Shown here: in pieces, positions 36,445-44,798 of the stretch | Position numbering within the stretch: the stretch's first letter is position 1 | Layout of the letters: every line of letters starts with the position of its first letter | DNA from: an uncultured Turicimonas sp. | Lineage (GTDB): Bacteria; Pseudomonadota; Gammaproteobacteria; Burkholderiales; Burkholderiaceae_F | Length of the DNA: 64,000 nucleotides | Reading direction: 5' to 3' | Assembly (NCBI GenBank): GCA_947854175.1 | Contig: CANTYJ010000022.1 | Span: forward strand, 1 to 64,000 | Program-made: the position numbers and the translations under genes | The notes under the pieces: generated by a model | What the model was told of the DNA's origin: nothing | Database searches by the model: none | What the model saw: the letters and a program-made list of their open reading frames with translations, nothing else

Positions 36445-38250
36445 TTACTTCATTTTCTTTTTCAAGGAAGCTGTAATAGCGTCTGCAGCTTCCACTCCGG
36501 AGATAATTGCCCAGGAGTTCATCATGGCTGTCATTGAATCAGCACCGTTAGCTCCGCCGACTACACAACCGGCACCATAAAGTCCCGGAATCGGTTTACC
36601 GTTTTTACCGATAATCTGCATATTGGCATTTGCTTTTAAGCCACCGAGTGTTGTGGCGAAACGTGGCTTTTGTTCAACAATAAAGTACGGAGCTTTAATG
36701 AGTTCTTTAGGATCTTTGCGGCCGAACTGTGTGTCCTTGCCGTCTTTGGCCATCTTGTTCCATTGAGCTACGGTTGCTTCAAGGTTTGCCGGATTAATAC
36801 CCATCACTTCAGCTGCTTTGGCTAAAGAATCAGATTTCACCATGACCGGGCGGCCGTTATTTTCGATCTTGAGCCACTTCAGCAATTCTGCTTCATCAGG
36901 TACTAACTTATCTTCTAAGCTTTTTGCAAGATAACGCTTGTATCCGGTTTCATCCATAACCAAATACATGATCTTGTCTTTTTGAGCAACGGTAATATCT
37001 GTTAATTCTCCTAAGGAAGCACGTTCGTTGATGATACGTTTGCCGTCAGAGTTTACATAGATGGCACCGGTGTCATTGATAGTGGCAGTGGAGCTGGCGG
37101 TAGCAGCCAAACCATGATTCGGGTTAGTTTCTACACCTTGAGGATAGACTTTAACTAAATCCATATTGATGTTTTGTGCACCGATTTTGCGTGCCATTTC
37201 GTAACCTTGACCGGCATCACTGTCAAGACCATAAAAGAGATAACCTTTCAAAGTCTTCGGAAGCATCTTGGTATTTGCACCGAAACCACCGGACGCCAAA
37301 ATGGTATCTTTAGCAAGGATCTGGATTTTATCGCCGGCTGCGTTGACAGCATCAACACCTCTGACTTTGCCGCCTTTGTAGATTAAAGCAGTAGCTTTGG
37401 TTTCCATCAAGATCTTGCCGCCGTGGTCAGTAAGAATTCCGGCCATTGTTCTGATGAAGTTCGGAGAACGGCCTTGTACACCAAGCTGGCGTTCAGCTGA
37501 ATGGTCAGGATATTGTGTGGCAGCCGGACCATAAGGAATCTTCAGATCGTCAATCAACCAGTCGACAACCCCGCCGACTTTGTGGGTAACCATATTGACT
37601 AAGACCGGATCGTTTTTGTATTTACCGACCTTCATGATGTCTTTGTAAGCCAGTTCAGGTGAGTCTTTTGTTTCTTTCATGACTTCACGCTGATAGCGAG
37701 AACCGGTAGCAATCAAAGTACCTGCATTTAAAATAGTATCACCGCCGAGATAAGGCATTTTTTCGATGAGGATTGTCGGCAAACCGTTTAATTGTGCACG
37801 GACTGCGGCAGCCATACCGGAAGCACCGGAACCGACAACGACAACATCAGTCTTGTAAGTGATTTCCATGCCGCTCGGTTGTTTTTTCATCGGTTTCTTA
37901 TAAAAGTCAGAAGGCTTGCCACCGGCTTCTTTAACTGCATTTGTAGCGGCAGCCTGAATAGCCATGCTTGTCAATGTTGCACCGGCAACATTATCGACAC
38001 GCAAGGATTTAGTCTTAACGATTTCTCCAGGAACTTTCGCTATAGCAGCGTCAGAAATCATGGCGCTTTCACCACTTTTAACTACTTTAACATCGGCGAT
38101 TTTGCCGCCTTTAATGACGACTTGAACAGTCAATGGACCGTTTTTACCGTTTGCTGTTCCTTCGAAAGTACCGTCTTTAACTGCTGCAGAAGCTGTGCCG
38201 GCAAATGCCATTGAAATAGCAGCAACAGTTAATAATTTGGTAAAAATCAT
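36445..38250 (-). CDS. Secreted FMN/FAD flavoprotein reductase (fumarate/urocanate reductase superfamily)
   Basis: 601 aa with a signal peptide (ending GTASA). An FMN-binding domain (about 25-110) carries the covalent flavin site VAGATLT, with T92 as the expected FMN-linked residue. The FAD_binding_2 domain starts with VVVGSGASGMAAA (about 137-149). There is no heme domain, so electrons probably arrive through the FMN. In Shewanella FccA the substrate site uses a His before MGG and an Arg in GANRLGG; here the matching segments read FATTLGG and GANGADSMTAM, lacking both. Fumarate is therefore unlikely, and the electron acceptor is unknown. Strong RBS AAGGAG. Monocistronic, opposite to the next gene. 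Confidence 0.9.
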   Translation of the reverse strand: MIFTKLLTVAAISMAFAGTASAAVKDGTFEGTANGKNGPLTVQVVIKGGKIADVKVVKSGESAMISDAAIAKVPGEIVKTKSLRVDNVAGATLTSMAIQAAATNAVKEAGGKPSDFYKKPMKKQPSGMEITYKTDVVVVGSGASGMAAAVRAQLNGLPTILIEKMPYLGGDTILNAGTLIATGSRYQREVMKETKDSPELAYKDIMKVGKYKNDPVLVNMVTHKVGGVVDWLIDDLKIPYGPAATQYPDHSAERQLGVQGRSPNFIRTMAGILTDHGGKILMETKATALIYKGGKVRGVDAVNAAGDKIQILAKDTILASGGFGANTKMLPKTLKGYLFYGLDSDAGQGYEMARKIGAQNINMDLVKVYPQGVETNPNHGLAATASSTATINDTGAIYVNSDGKRIINERASLGELTDITVAQKDKIMYLVMDETGYKRYLAKSLEDKLVPDEAELLKWLKIENNGRPVMVKSDSLAKAAEVMGINPANLEATVAQWNKMAKDGKDTQFGRKDPKELIKAPYFIVEQKPRFATTLGGLKANANMQIIGKNGKPIPGLYGAGCVVGGANGADSMTAMMNSWAIISGVEAADAITASLKKKMK

Positions 38251-38383
38251 CTTTTCTCCTTGTGTTGTAAAAAAATGTTATGACAAGATTGTGATATTCT
38301 GCTCAGGGTTTTTCTATAAGTAGAAACGATTATTTTTGAGGTGAAAAAATGGAACAGCTTTGATTTGTAATCAAAAAAGATAA

Positions 38384-40072
38384 ATGGAATCCATAGCAAA
38401 AAACAGTTTAGTATTCAAAATACAACGGACAGCTGAGAAGATTTTTTTGATGATAAAAAACGATATAAATCAAATTGATAAGACCTGGATATACATCTTG
38501 GGTATTATCGGCTTGAATGTTTTATTTGCATGCTACAACATTCCGTTAAAACGGGCATTTCAACTTCAGCTTTTCAATATCATTTTCCTCGTATTAATTG
38601 CATTTCCGGGTAATAAGCCTTTACGGTTAACCGGTACGATCCTCAGCATTTTTTCAAATCTGCTATTAATTATTCTTGTGACCGTTCAAGGTATTTTGTA
38701 TGCTAACTATAATGCCGATCTGGATTCAACATTTGTGATCGAGTCATTAGCTAATACGAATTTGAATGAAAGTAGTGAATTTCTCAGGAGTCTTCCTCCT
38801 ACTTTTATTTTTCCTCTTATTCTGGCAGGTTCTTTTTTTCTTGTTCAGACTGCTCTTACGTTAAGGCTTTATTCGTTACGACCTACCTCGTCTAAGTTCT
38901 ATAAATATTTTGCAGTATTCTTGTGCGGCTTATCTGTGTTTGCGTGGTGCAAAGAAAGTTGGAGAGTGCGGTTTCCAACAGGTGAGACTTTAAAGCTGAC
39001 CAGTGCAGTAGAAGACATGCAACAACAATGGCAGATGAGTAAAGCTGAAAATGATGCTGCCTTAGTATCTGCGAAGGCCTTACTTGGAGATATTTCATTA
39101 CAGCCTCAGACTATTGTTCTTGTCATCGGTGAAAGTACAACCAGACAAACGATGCAGTTGTACGGATATATCCGGAAGAATACGCCGATGCTGACAAAAG
39201 AGTATCAGACAAACCCGGCTTTTCTAAGGTCAGATGAAGCCTATTCCACAGAAGCTTCCACTATCAGAGCCTTTGAATCCATGTTTAAATTTGAGTTTCA
39301 ACAAGGGAAAAACAAAGAAAATCTCCTGGCTATGTTCAAGGCAGCAGGCTATAAGATTATCTGGATCAGCAACCAGGACGACACCGCTATCAAAAAAACG
39401 TATCAGTATTTTGCCGATAAGAATTTCAACCTGAACCATCAAAAAGGCAGAGACTCTCAGTCGATGGATAGTGTCGTTTTGAATCCATTGAAAGAGGCAT
39501 TGAAGGATGGTACAGATAAAAAACTTATAGTCGTCCATCTAATTGGACTGCATCCGCATTATTCATTACGTTACCCGGCAGGAACAAAGAGAAATTGGCC
39601 GGAGGATGATGTAGTTGAAAAAGGATTAGAAGCAAAGGACAGAAGCCCGAGAACACAATGGCTCAGAGACGAATATGATTTGGCGATGCTTTATCAGGAC
39701 AAAATTATTTATGAAACCTTGAAAATGACCGAAAGCATTAAACAGAAAGGAACTGCAACCTGGATTTATCTTTCGGATCATGGTGTTGAAACCGGTGAGC
39801 ATTTAGACCTCGTCGGACACTCTCCGAATACACCTGGCGGTTATGCCATCCCGTTCCTCTTCTGGTCGGAAAAATCAGGGGGGTCTTTTAACAAATCTGA
39901 AGCTCAAACAAGGAACTTCCGGGCAGACTGGCTTTCCTATCTGTTAATGGATTTAGGTGGTTTGAATTCTTCAGAAATGACAAAAATGAAATCTTGGATG
40001 AGTCCCGAATACCAATGGAAGGAACCGGCTGTCGTAGAAAAAATTTCTAAAAAATTCGGAATTATCAATTAA
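38384..40072 (+). CDS. Lipid A/LPS phosphoethanolamine transferase (EptA/CptA-like)
   Basis: 562 aa, inner membrane, sulfatase fold facing the periplasm. Five hydrophobic segments (about 35-190) precede the catalytic domain. LVIGESTTRQTMQLYGY contains the nucleophile Thr, and HLIGLHPHYSLRYP and LSDHGVETGEHL supply zinc and substrate ligands. It transfers phosphoethanolamine from phosphatidylethanolamine to lipid A or core sugar, which can raise resistance to cationic peptides. An alternative start at 38450 (GAGAAG 9 bases upstream) would give 540 aa and may be the true one, since 38384 has a poor RBS. Confidence 0.88.
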   Translation: MESIAKNSLVFKIQRTAEKIFLMIKNDINQIDKTWIYILGIIGLNVLFACYNIPLKRAFQLQLFNIIFLVLIAFPGNKPLRLTGTILSIFSNLLLIILVTVQGILYANYNADLDSTFVIESLANTNLNESSEFLRSLPPTFIFPLILAGSFFLVQTALTLRLYSLRPTSSKFYKYFAVFLCGLSVFAWCKESWRVRFPTGETLKLTSAVEDMQQQWQMSKAENDAALVSAKALLGDISLQPQTIVLVIGESTTRQTMQLYGYIRKNTPMLTKEYQTNPAFLRSDEAYSTEASTIRAFESMFKFEFQQGKNKENLLAMFKAAGYKIIWISNQDDTAIKKTYQYFADKNFNLNHQKGRDSQSMDSVVLNPLKEALKDGTDKKLIVVHLIGLHPHYSLRYPAGTKRNWPEDDVVEKGLEAKDRSPRTQWLRDEYDLAMLYQDKIIYETLKMTESIKQKGTATWIYLSDHGVETGEHLDLVGHSPNTPGGYAIPFLFWSEKSGGSFNKSEAQTRNFRADWLSYLLMDLGGLNSSEMTKMKSWMSPEYQWKEPAVVEKISKKFGIIN

Positions 40073-40165
40073 GCCTGACGTTTAAAGGAAGAACCCATTT
40101 TTCGCTGAGTTTTCTACATCTCAAATGCAATAAAAGTAGCATTTGTGTTTGGGAGGAAGCGTGAC

Positions 40166-40768
40166 ATGAACTTCGTCAAAAAATATTTGGGATTGATCCT
40201 TCTAATTCTTTCGGCACTGACGTTTTGTGCACTCTATTTTGGGTCGCCTTATCTAATAGTCGGCAACCTTCAGAATGCTGTAAAAAACAACAATGATTCT
40301 GAAGTGTCTTCCTACATTGACTTTACGGCTCTAAAGAACAATTTAAAAAATCAGTTAATAAATCAGATTGACCTTCAATTTGCAGAAGAGAAGCAAAAGC
40401 CCTTGAAAGGAATTCTCGCTGCTTTGTCCTATCAGGCTACCGATGCTCTTGTTGATGAGTATGTCAGTCCAAAAGGCATCTCAGATCTTCTTAAAGGAGT
40501 AAAAAATTTTCAGGCGTACAAAGACCTATTAAAAGAGAAGACAGCATCGTTAACAGAAAAACAAGCAGTTCCTACTGAAGGGTTGGTCAATGCTAAAAGT
40601 GCTACGAAAACACCCAAGATTAGCTGGAAGCTTAGTTACGGTGATACGTTTAACCAATTCTTTATAGTTTTAGACAAAAACAACGATCCTTCCAATAAAC
40701 TTACAATCTCTCTTGTAAGAGAAGGTTTTTTTAACTGGAAAGTCAATAATATTTTGCTTCCGTTCTAA
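40166..40768 (+). CDS. DUF2939 family protein
   Basis: 200 aa from the ATG at 40166, which has GGGAGG upstream; an earlier in-frame GTG at 40145 lies before that RBS. One N-terminal membrane helix (about 7-27), then a domain starting VGNLQNAVKNNNDSEVSSYIDF, the pattern of DUF2939 proteins, and ending LVREGFFNWKVNNILLP. Function unknown. Exposed to the periplasm if the helix is an anchor. Confidence 0.75.
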   Translation: MNFVKKYLGLILLILSALTFCALYFGSPYLIVGNLQNAVKNNNDSEVSSYIDFTALKNNLKNQLINQIDLQFAEEKQKPLKGILAALSYQATDALVDEYVSPKGISDLLKGVKNFQAYKDLLKEKTASLTEKQAVPTEGLVNAKSATKTPKISWKLSYGDTFNQFFIVLDKNNDPSNKLTISLVREGFFNWKVNNILLPF

Positions 40769-40784
40769 TCCAAAGTTGAAATCT

Positions 40785-41507
40785 ATGCCGTTTTTATTTG
40801 CACAAAATGTTGTCCCTGCCGTTCCGGTCTGGGGCGAAAAAGATATTTATTTTCCTGTTAACCGTGTTTACTGTATTGGTGCCAATTATTGGGATCACGT
40901 TAAAGAAGTTGGATCCGAAGGAAGAGAAAGACCTTTCTTCTTTGCAAAACCTGCCGATGCTCTTCAGGTTTGCAGGGAAGGGAAAAGTATCGAGATTCCT
41001 TACGCCAGAAATACCAATAATCTGTGTTTGGAAGTTGAACTTGTAATCGCCATTGGCAAGAACGCACCGGAATTCGGAGAAATTTCTGTTGAAACTGCAG
41101 ATGACTACATTTTCGGTTATGGTGCCGGTATTGATTTCACTAAACGTGACTGGCAAAACATATTAAGAGAACATAGACAACCGTGGGAGCTCGCTAAAGG
41201 GTTTGACGCATCGGCAGTGATTTCAGAAATCCGTGATAAACACCGTATGCCGGATATGGATGAAGCTAGTTTATGGCTTTATGTTAATAACAGTGAACGG
41301 CAGAGAGGAAACACAAAAGATATGATCTGGAAAATTCCGGAGATCATCAATGAGTTATCAAAAAATTTCAGACTGATGGCAGGGGACTTAATTTATACGG
41401 GATCTCCGAAGGGAAGCGGGCCGATTTTGGCAGGACAATCCTTTGAAGGAGGAGTCAACGGAGTGGGAACCTTCAGAGGAACCATCACTCCGTTAGAATC
41501 TGCTTAA
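40785..41507 (+). CDS. Fumarylacetoacetate hydrolase family protein
   Basis: 240 aa from ATG 40785. FAH fold: VYCIGANYWDHVKEVG, metal-binding EVELVIAIG (E, E), GYGAGIDFTKRD, KGFDASAV, and the C-terminal GDLIYTGSPKGSGP. Members act as acylpyruvate hydrolases, oxaloacetate decarboxylases/tautomerases or isomerases; sequence alone does not decide. Closest in layout to the YcgM/FAHD1 subgroup. Its stop overlaps the stop of mltB on the other strand by 4 bases (TTAA). Confidence 0.87.
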   Translation: MPFLFAQNVVPAVPVWGEKDIYFPVNRVYCIGANYWDHVKEVGSEGRERPFFFAKPADALQVCREGKSIEIPYARNTNNLCLEVELVIAIGKNAPEFGEISVETADDYIFGYGAGIDFTKRDWQNILREHRQPWELAKGFDASAVISEIRDKHRMPDMDEASLWLYVNNSERQRGNTKDMIWKIPEIINELSKNFRLMAGDLIYTGSPKGSGPILAGQSFEGGVNGVGTFRGTITPLESA

Positions 41508-42685
41508 GATTTAATCGGGGTAATCTGAACTTCGATCTTGTCGGATTTCATGCCTTTGCCGGTCGGCATTGATTCGAGTTCAGCGCGGGTCGGGAGTATT
41601 GGGCCTCCTTCAATGAGGCCTTTTTCTCCAACTATTTTTGCGATGGCCGTCCCTAGCTCAGCTACAGCACCGGCATAAAAATAACTGCTGTTATATCTGA
41701 GGACTGACGTAAAGTTTTTAGTTGCTACCCGATACATGGCTTTATGCTGATTGGAACCCGGCGGATAAAAAGGGAAATCAACAATAAAAACGGGGAAGTT
41801 ATCAGGATGCAGTAATGATTTACTTCCGGGTTTAACGCCGTTATCCTGCAGAGTTTTCCACTTGTGTTTAGCATTTGTACCGCCGCTGAATTTTTTGAAG
41901 TTTGCGTTGGATATATCGGCCTCGATGACCATTGGTGAACCTTCGATCCAGCCGTGTTTACTTAAATAGTTGGCAATTGAGCCGATGGTGTCCGCCGTAG
42001 AATGATTGATATCAATCTTGCCGTCTCCGTCATAATCAACGCCAAAGCGTTTGATTGAGGAAGGCATAAACTGTGGAAGACCCACAGCACCGGCATAAGA
42101 GCCCAGGACATCTTTCGGTTGAAATCCATTTTTGAAAATAAATACCAGGTATTCTTCAAGCTCTTTTTTAAAGAAATCAGCTCTACGCTTGTAATCGAAG
42201 CTCAGTGTAACCAGAGAATCCAAGACTTTCCATGAGCCGGTATTTTCACCGTAACGGGTTTCCACCCCGACAATTCCAACAATGACTGCCGGATCAACGC
42301 CAAAATCTTTTTTGGCTCTCTCTAAAGTCTGTTTGTTGTTAATCCAAAATTCTGCGCCCAGATTCAAACGATAGGAACCTAAGAAGATATTGCGGTATTT
42401 TTCCCAGTCTCTTCTTGAATCTTTGACTCCCGGTTTGTATTTTTTAGGAGTCATCAGACGTTCAATCTTCGGCTGATAGGTTGCTTCGTCTAAGATCGCC
42501 GCGACCCACTGAGGATCCAGTCCTCTTCTTTTACTGACATCGGAAATGAATCTTTTAACCTCAGGCCGTTGGCTATAAGGAAGTGCTTTTTCAGATGCTG
42601 TCGAAGACATTGACTGAGCAAGAGTGCCCCCGGATAGTACCGATAAGGACAGAACTCCGGCCAAAAGAAAAGGGCGTCTGTACAT
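41504..42685 (-). CDS. mltB: Membrane-bound lytic murein transglycosylase B
   Basis: 393 aa. Signal peptide (about 1-23) without an obvious lipobox cysteine. The SLT_2 domain has catalytic Glu in GIVGVETRYGE, and SYAGAVGLPQFMPSSI and DYDGDGKIDI mark the EF-hand-like calcium loop. Cleaves peptidoglycan glycan strands to 1,6-anhydromuropeptides. Very strong RBS AGGAGGAG. Convergent with the FAH gene with shared stop bases. Confidence 0.93.
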   Translation of the reverse strand: MYRRPFLLAGVLSLSVLSGGTLAQSMSSTASEKALPYSQRPEVKRFISDVSKRRGLDPQWVAAILDEATYQPKIERLMTPKKYKPGVKDSRRDWEKYRNIFLGSYRLNLGAEFWINNKQTLERAKKDFGVDPAVIVGIVGVETRYGENTGSWKVLDSLVTLSFDYKRRADFFKKELEEYLVFIFKNGFQPKDVLGSYAGAVGLPQFMPSSIKRFGVDYDGDGKIDINHSTADTIGSIANYLSKHGWIEGSPMVIEADISNANFKKFSGGTNAKHKWKTLQDNGVKPGSKSLLHPDNFPVFIVDFPFYPPGSNQHKAMYRVATKNFTSVLRYNSSYFYAGAVAELGTAIAKIVGEKGLIEGGPILPTRAELESMPTGKGMKSDKIEVQITPIKS

Positions 42686-42891
42686 TAACTTCTCCTCCTA
42701 AAACCTGAGCCTACCGCATTTACCGGCGGTTAGACAACATACAAAAGTTACTGTTGATTGATTATAGCGTTCGTATCGGTAAAAACACTGTAAGAAAAAG
42801 TGCATTTCACCTGAGAACTCTTTGATTTTCCTCTGTCGGCGGCTCTCCGGTGCTGAAGTTGTTAAAATTCGAAAAAAAGGCAGAAAAAGCG

Positions 42892-43818
42892 ATGGCTAAA
42901 ACAGCATTATTTACTCATGCTTCTTTTTTAAAGCATAAGATGGGCGATGTGAACCCTGAATCTCCGGCCAGGCTGGAGAAGATTACCGAACTGATGTTTG
43001 CGTCCGGGGCTGAATCGCAAATTGAAAAGTATGAAGCGAAGATGGTTTCATACACTGATATGCTGGCTGCTCACGATGCAGATTACCTCCAATATCTCTC
43101 AAGAATGTCTCCTAAAGAAGGAATGACTGTTATCAATGAAGATACAGCCATGAACCCTTATACGTGGGAAGCTGCCCAATTAGCGGCCGGTGCAGGCTGC
43201 CAAGCTGTCGACGGAATTATGGCTTCGCAGTTTCAAAGGGCATTCTGTGCAGTAAGACCTCCCGGACATCATGCACACCGGGACCATTCAGGCGGTTTCT
43301 GTTTTTTAAATAACGTTTGTATAGCCGCATTACATGCATTGGGCGTTCATGGCCTAAAAAAAGTAGCGATAGCTGATTTTGATGTTCATCATGGCGACGG
43401 AACATCCGATATTCTGGGCGGTAGAGAAGACGTTCTGATTCTTGACGGCTTCCAGGAAGCTCTTTATCCCTATGCCCATTTACATCATTGTCCGACAAAT
43501 GCTATCTATAGTCCGTTTCCTGAAGGAACGGAAGGTGAAGCATTACGACGGACCATGGATGAGGTGTGGTTTCCTGCTTTGTTGGAGTTTAAACCCGAAA
43601 TGATATTTATTTCTGCAGGATTTGATGCTCACCGGGAAGAAGACCAAGCCCAATTGCTGATGGTTGAAAGAGATTATGCATTTCTTGGAAGACGGTTTGT
43701 TAATGTCTTGGAAGCTCTCCCGGATTGCAAAGGTTTGGTAGCTTGTCTGGAAGGCGGGTACTCCATGTCTTCTTTAGCCAGAAGCTGCGTCTCCTTTGTG
43801 CGCCAACTGGCTTCCTAA
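42892..43818 (+). CDS. Histone deacetylase/acetylpolyamine amidohydrolase family enzyme
   Basis: 308 aa from the ATG at 42892, where MAKTALFTHASFLKH aligns with family starts. Zn-hydrolase arginase/deacetylase fold: RPPGHHAHRDHSGGFCFLNN (the His pair), IADFDVHHGDGT (zinc ligands Asp and His), SAGFDAHREED (third ligand), and LEGGYSMSSLA. Bacterial members remove acetyl groups from polyamines or proteins; the substrate is not told by the sequence. The RBS is weak. Confidence 0.9.
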   Translation: MAKTALFTHASFLKHKMGDVNPESPARLEKITELMFASGAESQIEKYEAKMVSYTDMLAAHDADYLQYLSRMSPKEGMTVINEDTAMNPYTWEAAQLAAGAGCQAVDGIMASQFQRAFCAVRPPGHHAHRDHSGGFCFLNNVCIAALHALGVHGLKKVAIADFDVHHGDGTSDILGGREDVLILDGFQEALYPYAHLHHCPTNAIYSPFPEGTEGEALRRTMDEVWFPALLEFKPEMIFISAGFDAHREEDQAQLLMVERDYAFLGRRFVNVLEALPDCKGLVACLEGGYSMSSLARSCVSFVRQLAS

Positions 43819-43824
43819 GGCTTG

Positions 43825-43845
43825 AAATTTCGTTAAGAAATTTTT
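43825..43845 (+). terminator. Terminator after the deacetylase gene
   Basis: AAATTTC/GAAATTT with a 5-base loop and trailing Ts, 6 bases after the stop. AT-rich, so weak. Confidence 0.5.
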
Positions 43846-43932
43846 CCTCTCTTTTCAGAATAACCAATTCGTTATAAAAAAAGTAACTTGAAATAACTGT
43901 TGTATTGACTTGAGCAGGTTTATTTTTATTCC

Positions 43933-44706
43933 ATGACTAAATTTGAAGTAGTTTCCGATATCCATTTAGACAGACTTAACGGAACAGGCGAAAAAGGGAT
44001 TCAGTTTATTGATTCCGTCCTTGAAAATCCAAAGGCTCCGACATTGCTGGTTGCCGGCGATGTTGGGTTCCACAATGATTTTCATAGTGCCTATTTTTTC
44101 GATCAGGCCAAGCGAAAATACAATCAGGTTCTGTGTGTACTTGGAAATCATGATTACTGGGGTTTTGATTATTTGAAGGACGATCCTTTTAAATATTGGT
44201 CTGATCGCTTTAAAGCAGACAATATCCAATTTCTCAGTTTATCCGAACCGAACCCGGTCAAAATCGAAAGCACTATTGTAATCGGAGGTACGTTATGGTC
44301 TGAACTGGATCCGGTGTTTGAGGTCGTGATCCAGGGAGTTTTAAACGATTTCAAAGCTATCAAAAATTTTTCTTTGGACGATTACCAAGCCTTGCATTCT
44401 AAAGAGCTAACAAACCTGAAAACGGAGATTGAGAAATACAAGGATGAAAAGACTCTGATTCTTACCCATCACGCTCCGACGTTTAAAACAACAGAACGAT
44501 GGTCAGAAAGTCCGATAAAAACGTGTTTTTGTACGGATTTGGAAGAAATTATTGAGTTTAGTCCACAGATTAAAGCTTGGGTATTCGGTCATTGCCATGA
44601 GCCGGATGCTATAACGATAGGGCATGCTCAAGTGGTGGATCATTCTTTCGGTTACTACAACGATACGAATAACAACTCTTATAAACCTTATCTATTGGAA
44701 ATCTGA
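43933..44706 (+). CDS. Calcineurin-like metallophosphoesterase
   Basis: 257 aa, cytoplasmic (no signal). Two-metal phosphoesterase motifs in order: SDIHLDRL, AGDVGF, LGNHDYW, LTHHAP and GHCHEPD. The substrate is unknown; members include nucleotidases, nucleases and protein phosphatases. Stands alone; its 3' end faces fhs across a shared terminator. Confidence 0.88.
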   Translation: MTKFEVVSDIHLDRLNGTGEKGIQFIDSVLENPKAPTLLVAGDVGFHNDFHSAYFFDQAKRKYNQVLCVLGNHDYWGFDYLKDDPFKYWSDRFKADNIQFLSLSEPNPVKIESTIVIGGTLWSELDPVFEVVIQGVLNDFKAIKNFSLDDYQALHSKELTNLKTEIEKYKDEKTLILTHHAPTFKTTERWSESPIKTCFCTDLEEIIEFSPQIKAWVFGHCHEPDAITIGHAQVVDHSFGYYNDTNNNSYKPYLLEI

Positions 44707-44751
44707 TTAAGTGATTAGCCTCCAAGCACCTTCTATTCGAAGTTAAAACAA

Positions 44752-44771
44752 ACGGAAGCCGAGGCTTCCGT
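44752..44771. terminator. Bidirectional terminator between the phosphoesterase gene and fhs
   Basis: ACGGAAGC/GCTTCCGT perfect 8-bp stem with a CGAG loop between convergent genes. Flanking bases are A/T-rich on both sides (AAAACAA before, TATGTTTG after), so it can serve either direction. Confidence 0.72.
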
Positions 44772-44798
44772 ATGTTTGAAATGGCTTAACCGAAGGAA

